Positions 19,101 through 27,800 of a stretch of 64,000 nt of DNA are shown one piece after another (within the stretch, counting starts at the first letter, position 1; the number at the start of each line of letters is the position of its first letter). Where the stretch lies: the NCBI GenBank assembly GCA_023438065.1, contig JAEXRH010000011.1, positions 193,765-257,764 on the forward strand, given 5' to 3'. The notes beneath the pieces were generated by a model. The model did no database searches and was not told the origin of the DNA. It saw nothing but the letters and a program-made list of their open reading frames with translations. This DNA comes from Spirochaetota bacterium (lineage in GTDB: Bacteria; Spirochaetota; Spirochaetia; Treponematales; Treponemataceae). The translations under genes and the position numbers were made by a program.

Positions 19101-22100
19101 CCGTCGGGGTTCACGTTGCTCAGCTTGATGACCGGTCTGTCCGAATCCTGGTCGACCGTGAGCGTGCGCATGATATGCCCGACATTGCCCGCGGAATCGG
19201 TTACCGCGACCCTCACGCAGATCTGTTCGCCGGCAAGGTCGCTTCGCGCGTCAAAACCGCTTGAATAGGGAACGGTATTGAAGGCGGACGCCGACCAGCC
19301 GTACGTGCCCGCGACGAGTCCGCTTCCGGCCGCCGTCCATCCCGACGATGCCTCGGGATCGGGATCCGCGGCGCCGGCGCCGCCCGTCCAGACCTCGAGC
19401 GAGGTCACCGACGCGACGCCGTTCACGTCGTTCGCCGTTCCGCCGATGGTGATCGTCTTGTTGACGGTCGCGAGCGCCCCGTGCGAGGTTACCGATCCGG
19501 TCGGCGCCGTCGTGTCGACGAGGAGGTTCACCGTCTGCACGGTAGAATAGTTGCCGGCCGCGTCCGGGACGCGGAGATACGCCTTTTGGCTTCCCTCGGC
19601 GAGAGTCGCGAGACTCGCGGCGGGGATGGTTATCGTCGTCTGTCCCACGGACGGAGCGTCCGGGACGATCGTTACGCCAGCTATCGCCGACCACGTGTCG
19701 GGGGCATTGTACGGATCGGCGTCCGTGACGTAGCTCGCGCTCAGGGAACCGAGCCCGCTCGTCGCGTCGGAGGCGGTAACGACTATCTGGAGCGCGCTCT
19801 TCCCGTTGACGGTTTTGACGCCGATCGGGGAGTCGACCGTGAGCGACGGAGTCGTCGAATCGATCCAGATCATCCCCTGCGGGACTTGCTGGAAATTTCC
19901 GGCGCGGTCAGTAGCCTTGATTAATAGCTGGTTGCTCGAGCCGTCGGCAAAGCTGACGGAGCCGGTAAAGGTGGTGCCCGAGACGGTCATGCTATACCAG
20001 GGTTCCGAATCGAGCGTGCCGTCGGTGACGATCGCGTATTGGACCGTGTCGACGCCCGAACCGCCCGAGGGATCGGTTATCGTGCCGGTTACCGACTGCG
20101 TGCCGGCTCGCCGCCAACCGCCGGTAAGGCTCGTCACGCCGGAAAGCGAGGGAGCTACCGTGTCGACAATCACCGTCCGCTGGACGGTTGTCGTCTTTCC
20201 GGCTATATCGGTCGCGACGATGGTAAACGTGTACGTTCCGTTGGTCGTGCCCGCGTAATCAAGGGCGGGAAGCGTAATATTCTGCGTCCAGTTCTCGGCG
20301 AGATTCGTGCCGGACTTGAGTATCGCGGGCCATGTCCAGGTTTTCGTCGCCGCGGGAACTCCTTGCCTCGTCGCCGAGATGTCGATTTGCTTCATCCGGT
20401 TGGTATCGAGGCAGGTGCCGCCGAGGTCGAACGCGGCGTTCGTGATGAGCGTCGAGGAGCCGATCTCTGTTTCGTCGAGCTCGGGCTTGTTGAGATCGTA
20501 ATAGAAGGTGACGTTTATCGCGGTTATCGGGTTGCCGAGCCTGTCCGCGCAGGTAACCGCGAGGGCCTTTGACCCCTCCGCGCCGAGGCTGACCGCGGCG
20601 GCGGTCCAGCTCGCGCCGGAGAGGCTCAAGTCCGTGGCGGGACCGCCGTCGAGCGTGTACTCGAGGGTCGCGGTGTCGATGCCGGAGCCGAGATCGGTCG
20701 CGTTACCCTGGAGGGTATACGAGGCGACGCTTACCGACTCGCTCGCGGTCGGCGCGGTAACGACGACGGTCGGCGCGGTCGTGTCGATCCTGACGGTCGC
20801 CGTCGCGGTCGTGGAGCGGCCCGCGTCGTCGGTCACGACGAGGGTATAGACGTAAAGCCCGTCATCGGCGTGGGTCGCGGCGTTGACGGCCTGGGAATAC
20901 GTCCACGTTTGAGCCGCGATGACGTCGGTCCCGAACGGCACGCCGTCGGCCCCGATTGTCGAGGCGATCTTGGTCGCGGGCCCCCCGTCCTTCGAGCGCG
21001 AGAGGACGACCGAGGTCGCCTTCCTGCCCGTCGTGATAGCCGCGTCGTCGCAGGTTCCGGAGAGCGCGAAGGCGGTCTCGCGGTAGAACACGGAGCTCTC
21101 CTCGAATCCGTTCGCCGTCGCGCCGGGCACCACCGTCGCGCGCGGAGCGGCGCGATCGACCTTGAAGTTCCTGGTCGCGGTTTCCGTGTTGCCGGCGTTG
21201 TCGCTCACCTCGAGGAGCGCGGCATAAGTCGCTCCCTCGGTAAGCCCGGTGAGATCCTGCACCGAGGTCCAGTTCGTTACCGGCGATATCGCCGCGGTCG
21301 CGCCGTTGATCGTGAGGTTTATCGTGTTCACGCCCGAGCCGGTGTCCGAAGCGTTTCCCTTGAAATTATAGGAGTTCTCCGTGATGTACTGGCCCTCTTC
21401 GGCGAGGCTCGGACTGGTTATCCCGATGACCGGCTTGGTATTGTCGATCGTTACCGTCCTCGTGACGGTCGAAGAGATGCCCGCCCCGTCCTTCGCGGTA
21501 ATCACGTAGGAATACGTTCCGTCCGCGAGCCCTACCTGCGGAAGCGTCCAAGAACCGCTCGATATCAGGGCCATGGCGTTGACGCTCGCCCCGCCGTTTC
21601 TCGTGTAGGCAAAGGAGGCGATGCCGCTTCCCGCGTCGGAAACCGCGCCGCCGAGATCGAAGGTCGCGGGTCGGTACACCGTGTTGGAGGTGTTGATCTC
21701 CGTCTCGGAGAGCGTCGGCGCGACCCGGTCACCCGTCACGGTATACGAAAGGGGCGTCGAGGCGTTGCCCATGAGGTCGACCGAGCGGAGGAATACCGTG
21801 TAATCCCCGTCGGCGAACGTCCCGGAGTCGGTGAGGTCGACGTTCGCGACCCAACTCGCGCTTCCCGTGGCGTCGAGCCACGTCGGCGTACCCGGAAGGC
21901 TCGCGTTGAGCCCGGGGACGATGACGTACTCGATCCCCGCGAGCCCGCTCTGCGGATTCGCGGACACCGCTTCCTGCGCGGTCCCCTTAACCGTCAACGC
22001 GTAGTTCTGGTTAAAGTAGTTCCGCGCGGGCTGAACGGCGAGCGCGGTCGTGACCGCGATGGTCGGAATGTCGAGATCGTACTTATAGGTAAAGGTCTTC

Positions 22101-24844
22101 GTCGCGGTCCGACCGTACGCGTCCTTCGCGGTGAAGGTGAGGGTCGTCACCTCGCTCGCGGCGGGCTTCGCTATGTCGACGTGCCAGTTCGGGGCCACGT
22201 CGTTCACGATCGTGCCCGAGGGGGAGCAGGTAAAGCTCGAGATCGATGAGGAGTCGGAGACCGTTCCCGCGATTTGAAGCGCCGCGGGCTGGAACTGGTT
22301 ATCCGCGTTGCCGATCGTGATGTTCGGAAGATCGGTGTCGTACGCGATCTTGAAGGTCGCGGCGGGCCCGGGGATCGAGGCGCTCGCGCCGAGCGCGCCG
22401 TCGATCGCGGTGATCCTGACGTCGTGATATCCCGGGGTCAGGCCCGTGAGGGCGTAGGAGTACGTCGAGCCGGTAACGGTCGCCGCGTGGTCGACGCCGT
22501 CGACGGTGACGATGACCGATACCGCGCCGTCGTCGTCCGTGACCGTGCCGTTAATGGCGGTGTATCCGTCGCGCCCGTAAAGGTTGGTCGTCGCGTTGAT
22601 CGCCCCTTCCGTCGTTACGGAGGGGTTCGCGTAATTGACCGCGAGAACGGGATTGTCGAGCGACTGGTCGATGTTTACGACCCAATCGGCGTCGTTGGCG
22701 GGGTCGTTCGTTTTATAGACCCTCTGGAGCCCCGCGCGGTCCGTGAGCGTGACCGTGAGCGGAAGCATACCGGTACCGGTACCGCCGTCGTAATTCCGCG
22801 TGTCGATTCCGGAGATGGTATAGCCGTTGAGCGAGGGTATCGTCTGTACCGGGTCCGAACCGAGCCGGTAGCTCGCGGAGGCGATCCGGTCATTGTCCGC
22901 AAACCTGAGCGTGACTCCGATTATCCCGTTTACGGCGTACGGGGGCGGGCTCGCGGACGTCGTGGGGTTCACCGAGACGAGTTCGGCCGTCGGCAGCGCG
23001 CTGTCGACGAAGAAGACGTGGGTGGCCTGCCCCAGGGTGTTGGTGAGGTTCCGCGCGTTGAGGACGATGTCGTACGTGTAGAGGTCTTCCCCGTTTCCGC
23101 CGTCGCCGACGGAGAGGTTATCCGTCGTGTCGATCGTGTAGGACCAGTTCCACTTGTTGGCCTCGCCGCTCGGCGTCACGGGGATCGCCTGGTAAGTCGC
23201 GGGATTGTTCCTGTCGAAGAGGGCGTTGTTCACGATCGTGTATTTCGTGCCGTCGACCTTGGTCTCGGTATGGCCCGAAAGCATGAGGATCGGGGTGCCG
23301 TTTTCGCTCGTCACGGTACCCGAGAGGGTAACCGTATGCGAGCCGGTCGTCGCGGGGGTATAGGAGTTAAGGGTCGGGGCGGTGATCGCGATTGTCGGGG
23401 GCAAGCCGTTGATTACGACCTTGAAGCCGTAGGCGTTTCCGGACCCGTTATCGATCACGTTGCCGTCCATGTCGGCGCCGGCTACCGCGAGCAGATAGTT
23501 CACGTTCGGATCGCCGTCCACGGTAACCGTCACGAGATAGTTTTTTCCGCTTGTCGATACTTCCTTGATCACGAGCGGGACGACGGGGTCCCCGGAGGGA
23601 GTCGCGCCGGATGCCCCGCACGGGACGATGGAAACCGCGAAAGAGTCCTTGTCGAGCGAGACGCCGTCGCGGCCCGGGCTGACGATCAGGGTTAGGTCGG
23701 TATTGTCCGCGATCTGGTTTATCGGAAGGTCGATGTCGGCCGGGGCGCTCAGGAATTCGTATCCTTGCGCCTTGTAGCTCGGGTTGTTTTGGGGACTGAG
23801 GGAGAAGGTCGCGGACGCGGTCGACCATACGGCGGCGGGGCGCGCCTTCGAGGCGAGCGCGGAACGGACCGCGGCCGCTTTCGCCGCGTCGGCGTAGCTT
23901 CCGTTAAAAATCGCGGTGAGGTCCTTCATCGTGACCGCGTAGCCGGTCGCCGAAAAAACGGTCGAGTAAATGTCGTCGTAGATGTAATACGAGGAGTTCA
24001 CGTTGCCGCGCGAGTTATCGGCGCTCGCCACGGCCGCCGGGGGATTGAATTCGCGCGCGGCGTCGGAAACGGTGATCGTGCAATAGAAGCCCATGGGGGT
24101 GCCGTCGGAGGCCGTATAGATCGACCGGTATATATTGTTAAGTGTTATGTTCTCCGCCGTCGTCGGCGCGACGCTATAGCGCGCGAGGGTGATATCCATC
24201 GCGACGCCCGAGATATTCGTCTGCGTTATCGGGGAGCCGACACGGGTGCCGAACTCGTCATAGGCGGTAAACACGAGCTTGTCGACCGCGTGATCGTCGT
24301 TGATGCTGCCGGTGAGCTTGAGCTCGGTTCCGTAGGTTTCCGTGTTGATCGGCGTGAGCTTAACGGGATCTAACTGGATCGGGCCGTACGTTCCGGGACG
24401 GTCGATGACGACGACGGGGGCGGTATTGTCGATCTCATAGGTGGTGGTCGCGACCGTTTTCCTGCCCGCGCCGTCGGTCGCGGTCGCGGTAAACTGGTAG
24501 GTGCCGTCGCGAAGCTCGTAGCTGCCCGCGACGCGATTATTGACGACGAGAGACCACGCGTTCGTCTGCGGGTCGATGGTCGCGGAATACGGGCCGTAGG
24601 AGACGGCGGTCACGGTGTTGACCGCCGTCACGCTTACCGAAGCGAGCGCGGTTTCGTCGGACGCCTTGCCGGACATCGTGAAGGCGTTCTTGATGACGCT
24701 CTGGACGGGCGGATACGCGATCGTAAGCGCGGGCGGCTTCGTGTCGACGGAACGTCCAAGGCCGATATCGCACGTCAGAAACAGCGCCGACGACGCGATA
24801 ACGAGAAGGATAAGTCCTCTGATACCGGATTTGATCTTTCCCAT
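13154..24844 (-). CDS. Giant Ig-like repeat surface lipoprotein, 3896 aa
   Basis: One uninterrupted frame. The N terminus is a lipoprotein signal with a relaxed spirochete-style lipobox (LFLTC, Cys 25). Most of the protein (about 35-3200) is tandem bacterial Ig-like domains of roughly 90-110 residues, each carrying a D-G-x-Y/W strand, a D-x-A/x-G-N turn and a VDxxxP linker; by eye there are at least 25. Inserted modules of another kind lie near residues 2242-2320, 2462-2520 and 3215-3268 (see findings). An IPT/TIG-like domain (about 3285-3370, VSGFNLF) precedes a C-terminal repeat region (about 3380-3896) with YPVIAYYDITNRTVKIA-like units that look like beta-propeller blades. The start has an AGGTGGA ribosome-binding site and follows the neighbouring outer-membrane Ig protein by 12 nt, so the two form an operon. 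The role is probably adhesion or surface architecture (inference). Confidence 0.88.
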   Translation of the reverse strand: MGKIKSGIRGLILLVIASSALFLTCDIGLGRSVDTKPPALTIAYPPVQSVIKNAFTMSGKASDETALASVSVTAVNTVTAVSYGPYSATIDPQTNAWSLVVNNRVAGSYELRDGTYQFTATATDGAGRKTVATTTYEIDNTAPVVVIDRPGTYGPIQLDPVKLTPINTETYGTELKLTGSINDDHAVDKLVFTAYDEFGTRVGSPITQTNISGVAMDITLARYSVAPTTAENITLNNIYRSIYTASDGTPMGFYCTITVSDAAREFNPPAAVASADNSRGNVNSSYYIYDDIYSTVFSATGYAVTMKDLTAIFNGSYADAAKAAAVRSALASKARPAAVWSTASATFSLSPQNNPSYKAQGYEFLSAPADIDLPINQIADNTDLTLIVSPGRDGVSLDKDSFAVSIVPCGASGATPSGDPVVPLVIKEVSTSGKNYLVTVTVDGDPNVNYLLAVAGADMDGNVIDNGSGNAYGFKVVINGLPPTIAITAPTLNSYTPATTGSHTVTLSGTVTSENGTPILMLSGHTETKVDGTKYTIVNNALFDRNNPATYQAIPVTPSGEANKWNWSYTIDTTDNLSVGDGGNGEDLYTYDIVLNARNLTNTLGQATHVFFVDSALPTAELVSVNPTTSASPPPYAVNGIIGVTLRFADNDRIASASYRLGSDPVQTIPSLNGYTISGIDTRNYDGGTGTGMLPLTVTLTDRAGLQRVYKTNDPANDADWVVNIDQSLDNPVLAVNYANPSVTTEGAINATTNLYGRDGYTAINGTVTDDDGAVSVIVTVDGVDHAATVTGSTYSYALTGLTPGYHDVRITAIDGALGASASIPGPAATFKIAYDTDLPNITIGNADNQFQPAALQIAGTVSDSSSISSFTCSPSGTIVNDVAPNWHVDIAKPAASEVTTLTFTAKDAYGRTATKTFTYKYDLDIPTIAVTTALAVQPARNYFNQNYALTVKGTAQEAVSANPQSGLAGIEYVIVPGLNASLPGTPTWLDATGSASWVANVDLTDSGTFADGDYTVFLRSVDLMGNASTPLSYTVTGDRVAPTLSETEINTSNTVYRPATFDLGGAVSDAGSGIASFAYTRNGGASVNAMALISSGSWTLPQVGLADGTYSYVITAKDGAGISSTVTRTVTIDNTKPVIGITSPSLAEEGQYITENSYNFKGNASDTGSGVNTINLTINGATAAISPVTNWTSVQDLTGLTEGATYAALLEVSDNAGNTETATRNFKVDRAAPRATVVPGATANGFEESSVFYRETAFALSGTCDDAAITTGRKATSVVLSRSKDGGPATKIASTIGADGVPFGTDVIAAQTWTYSQAVNAATHADDGLYVYTLVVTDDAGRSTTATATVRIDTTAPTVVVTAPTASESVSVASYTLQGNATDLGSGIDTATLEYTLDGGPATDLSLSGASWTAAAVSLGAEGSKALAVTCADRLGNPITAINVTFYYDLNKPELDETEIGSSTLITNAAFDLGGTCLDTNRMKQIDISATRQGVPAATKTWTWPAILKSGTNLAENWTQNITLPALDYAGTTNGTYTFTIVATDIAGKTTTVQRTVIVDTVAPSLSGVTSLTGGWRRAGTQSVTGTITDPSGGSGVDTVQYAIVTDGTLDSEPWYSMTVSGTTFTGSVSFADGSSNQLLIKATDRAGNFQQVPQGMIWIDSTTPSLTVDSPIGVKTVNGKSALQIVVTASDATSGLGSLSASYVTDADPYNAPDTWSAIAGVTIVPDAPSVGQTTITIPAASLATLAEGSQKAYLRVPDAAGNYSTVQTVNLLVDTTAPTGSVTSHGALATVNKTITIGGTANDVNGVASVTSLEVWTGGAGAADPDPEASSGWTAAGSGLVAGTYGWSASAFNTVPYSSGFDARSDLAGEQICVRVAVTDSAGNVGHIMRTLTVDQDSDRPVIKLSNVNPDGTTTLKLSGVVYGTVSDDDGVTLLEISTTGTFSADASDDVSVDGGAWSFDAGGTDGTKELYFRVTDSKSTVFTTVKADDASVLAEPKIQYQSSLYSSSVSYRVDTIAPETYALAPVVIDRTSAYDFADASLISTNMPLGGGSGGVYSKFRLRVLAKDANGIASVVATIPGVGNVSLLANGADGTDPSFTRFDSDSDTLTVGVYEPVDVSGLSNGAITIGIVVTDNSGLTTTLNRTVLIDNAMPTVTHSSPRHDNTTDVVNGDAVVKGVADDGTNGSGIQSLSYQTGLAADRSPTSPSWKPVGGTLFSWQIDYKAGSGTGIDGNKIDIYGGQVVTLDVASDTFTLNSHGFATGTAVYFGGGGTLPTGMAATATYYAINTGANAFRVAASYANAMASTPVPVDFTGTYTAELSVSKFSKDVNNNGFWELPILLRAEDNAGNVYIEEYTTYIVHVDPSGDRPKISIVYPDPAATNRTMGGTIRIFGTAIDDDAVGTVYMQIDANGDNVYDGLDDDYAGSTTDWYNGGIGQAVSGTASWNQTINSTGEFNPKVASVATIKTGVSYRIVAPGTTTFDGGGGFGAANSLAGTEFIATRDGTAGDGSGTIEPLTRTIHFRVRAQDIYNVNGAWSASQEIVIDKNVPKIGSTEQLGMTQGATNRTYVADMYVRDDWTFTGSIEDESGISAVTVSSSVPALNGTLATGGWFTPVANFGNGNSGYRMSIPITTSGTGSLTFTITATDNSDPKLSSSITININYDNEAPTLNAYLGATPVAQSNKAYELKASVNETGSGFDKLAFYFERNVATDALDRVYNPMETRAGDANRTYLNTLTTVEGLPSLAVTGAARSTQYSLTSVSIVGNLNVRVGGLVSIGGLWRYILTVNHATGTITWADAVDVSVTNAYLAYAMVVNNTTVETPIWTGSTLTGITNDDGDFMVEAVERSGGLYSWTASINSANIPDGPIEIHYVAFDKAGNHVSGLVTTSVQNNRPKLASVILGTDLNGDGDTDDPEDVNETATYSALDGSNNPQAVVSILSSAFIAKGLTTVTPTIIGGNGELQYTLKVGANTIHSLTTIRADEVSLVDAITVTEAQLLAGTIGEGNKNFLFTIWDSTEETTPGSTSQYAELTVPLVVDAVDGVAPSVVIQPFYWNGSGSAALNSLYGGLKANGHIDIPQAGGKPQVSGQISVRGTAFDDQRVAAVYVYIGNQNLGTTSRVFADGRTYYLAGTYSGGTWTGTDLFSAAQGWKFSPVTKSISQDGHAVTWKLDWDTSKLAAVAATDVDIRVECLDRFPNEASSAVLQDASTVLATGMMAGETYSIVTAETGSPATPITSVGASANVVGNIFTATAAGSGNAEVRRYSSRPLYTVDVVPYITKLARDSSYNTIRSRQGRYVLRRNENVTVSGFNLFHSTSDTISLGGASQALPPSATKTSFTVAVPASARSGDVSLTVNGVVSGNNLNVNARAYNVESDAAIPDSDLWNDDRKIHVWQSDDTQTGSNRGYFTGSIDPEYPAMTSDSTGVLYGSWSNYATSSVNYVANNANFVLGTNRIAASYDPLEHTDIAYGNRPGVVYNANTFANNQWNLNGAGGVVLWDSQANGATSVTTGNGYEVEYLYHDRRLMQFINQRVAYQGDNMHVAYYDTETKALKYWYSASASNPAYSARWINIDGGYDAHDGAYSEVYGTGNTGATITTINVANGDTVTAGQPIMRDSDGTWYNAPVAGVVDIPIAVGTRISGTNVNSNVSLIFSVRTSTNRIVDFGGASRTAAAGEYCAIDTTPTDNYPVIAYYDITNRTVKIARATAVSPTAAQWSLQNVMLAGDDNFSFSGKYVAMKIDSLGYVHLAFYRNSTGDLIYVKSTNNPTNGATPYTFGSSVVLDSTGSVGIWIDMTLKGNYPYVSYLDSSYTYSFDGVKLAYYEPTLESLAGDAAGEPDTRDGWEYMNATLNYEVEAVRTSIENDRGTNFWGTAVGYSSSDYFRIGYYVDE

Positions 24845-24856
24845 ATTCCACCTACC

Positions 24857-27800
24857 TTAAAAGACGTTGACGCGAACCCCCGCGGTCAGGTGCGGGAGTA
24901 TTGATTGAATGTTCACCTCGGTCGAGTCAACGTCGGTCGGGATGAACCAGAACTGTGCTTCGGTGTAGAACGCGAAGGTGCTGAAGTACTTTCGTTTCGG
25001 CAGGGTCACGCGCGGAAACTCTATCTGCGCGAGCGCGGCGGAGAGAATTTGGCCCTTCCCGCTCTGCGACTCGGTGAAGTACGAGAAGTTCGCGCCGAGC
25101 GCGGCCGTCGCGGACAGCCAGTAAAAATCAGGGCCGAAGAAGTACTCGAGCGGCATGTACGCGATGTTCGCGAGCATCTTGACCCCGTAAACGGTGCCGC
25201 CGTAACGCATCGCGGAAGGCGTGAACACGGCACGTTGCGCATCGGTAAACTGGCCGTACTGACCCTGAATCTTGACGTTATCGTCGAAGAAAGTCAGTCC
25301 TATACCTATATCATAGAGCGTCGCGCCCCAGAAATGCCAATCGAAATAGAGGCCCTGGATGAAGGCGGGAACGGCGTACGCGGACTTGTCGCCGGGACGG
25401 AGCGAGAGCATGACCGACTTGAGCTCGACGTCGTCCGAACTGAGGCCCGAGAACACGAGCTTGTCGTTATACCGTCCGCCCTCGCCCGGGGAAATCATCC
25501 TGATCGTCGGCTTGGTCTTGTCGACCTGGAGGATCGACCGCGTCACGGCGACCTCGCCCGAGTTCATGATCGCCCGCACGACGAGGAAGTGGAATCCCTC
25601 CGCGATGTCGCCGGTTTCTATGCGATACCGCCATTTCTTCCCGGACTCGGTTTCATGGAAGGTCTTGCCGTTGTCGAAGCTTATCTCCACGCGGTCGACC
25701 GACTTCAGGAGGAGCTGTCGGCGTTTTTCCTTGGGGGTGTCCTTCGACTTGAGCGCGAGGATATCCTCCTCGGCAAGCGAATAGCCGGTCGTTCCCATGA
25801 GCCATGGGCGGTCGATCGCGAAGTCGCCCATCGCGAGATTGTCGATGGCAACCCAAGGCCCGTCTGACTTGTAGATGAGCGAGTGCTCCTCGGACACGAT
25901 GACCTTCTCGCCGCCGACGAGCGCGCGCACGCTGAGCTTGTGGGTACCGTCCGCGATCTTGTCCGGGCCGAGGGTAAACTTGAAGTAACCGGTCGGGCTC
26001 AAGGCGGTCGCGCCGACGTCCTTGCCGTCGACGTACATCATCAGCGAGGAGACCGGGTCCTCGGAGACCACGCGGCCGTAGACGTTGAAGACGCCCTGGG
26101 CCTTTTCTCCGTTAAGCGGATAGAGGAACTCGATGCGGTTCCGGTCCTTGCCGCGGAATACCTCGAAGTTGCGCGATACGCGGGTAACGTTTCCCGCGGC
26201 GTCGTAACCCCGGATTTCCATGTTGTAGAAGCCCTCGGGGAGGCTCTTGATGTCAAGGCCGCGGCTGATGATGAGCTCGTTCGCGAAGGGGATGTCCCCG
26301 AGCGAGGCGGGTATCGCCGGCTGCTTGGGCTCTATGTTGCTGATCTTCGCGGTGACGCGCGAGAGCCCGATATTGTCCATCGTCTGACCGGAGATGAAAA
26401 GGGTGTCGCTGATGCGGGTGCCGTCCAGGGGGAACTCGAGCCTGATCGCGGGCGCCGTGTTGTCGATGTTGATGAGGCTCGAGTAGAGACCGATCGTCTC
26501 GTACTTGTCGTAAACGCGCACGAACACTACATGGGTGCCGTCCTGGATGACGCGGGTATCGAAGCGATAGGACCAGTCGGTCGTGCCCTCGGCGAGGTCG
26601 AAGGAGTTGCCGTTATCGAGCGAGAGTTCGACCTTCTCGATGCCGTTCTTGTCGGACGCCACGCCGGTGACGGTTATCACGCCCTTCGAGGTCACGTCGA
26701 ACAGCGGGGCGCGCACCTCGGCCTTCGGTTCCTCGAGGGAGACGCGGACCTTGCGGGTCACCTCGGGCCCGCGCACGCCGTGGATGTCCTCGGCGAATAC
26801 CGTAATGACGTGCTCGTTGTCCGTCAGGCTCAGAAGCGGGATCGGGATCGAGAAGCTGTGCTCGATCGGGACCTCGACGAATTTTCCCGCGTCGATCTTG
26901 TACCAAATCTTGGAAACGCCGTCGTCGTCGTACACGACGCCCGAGACGACGAAGTCCTTGCGGACGATCTCGTTATCGGAGGGAAGGTGAATCTCGACGA
27001 CGGGGAGATCGGCCTTCGCGTCGATCGCGAACCGCCAGGGACCCGCGAGCGTCGATGCCGCGTTTCCGGCGGCGTCGGTAAACCGGAATTCCATCTTGTC
27101 GGCGATCGGCCTGTCGGTCGTCCCGACGAAGGCGTTCGTGAGGGACGAAAGCGGGACGGGGACCCACGGGGTCTTGTCCTTCGCGGAGCGGTCGCCGGGG
27201 GCCCGATATTCCGCGAGCGCGACGGACCCTGCGTCGGCGAGCCTGAAGGCAATGAGGGTCTCGCCGTTTACCGTGTCGGCGGGGGCGGGCAGCACGGTCT
27301 CGTAGGTCGGGGCCGTGGTGTCCTTCGCGAAAACGCGCCAGTCGGTCGTGACGCGGCCGGTCTTGTCGGTGGCGCGCACGACAAGCTCGAGCTTCCCGTC
27401 GGGGATCTCGGAGACGTCGATCTTTTGGTCGAAGGACGCGCCCTTGAAAGACTTCCAGGAAATCCCGCCGTCGAGCGAATAGTCGATCGAGGCGATGCCG
27501 TTATCGTCGCTCGCGGATCCCTTGGCCGGGATGGCGGTCTGAATCCAGTACGGGCGTTCCGTCGTCGCGACGGTGAGCGCCGGAAGGGCTGAATCGACGA
27601 TGAAGGTGACCGGCGCGGTCTTGAAGGTCTCGCCCGAGGAGTCGGTAATTGCGAGCGAGACCCCTGCGTATTCGCCGTCCTTCTTGCCGGTTACGGTTAC
27701 CGTGTTGCCGGAAAGGGAGACGGAGAGCCCCGCGGTCGTCTTCGCGTCCGTTCCCTTCGCGAAGGCGACGCTCGCGGCCTTTCGGTCCGGCTTCCCGTTA

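Noticed and set aside
16187..23695. Several 400-500 codon plus-strand frames opposite the giant lipoprotein
   Set aside because: All are Arg/Val/Gly/Asp-rich mirror frames of the Ig repeats; none shows a start signal or known motif.
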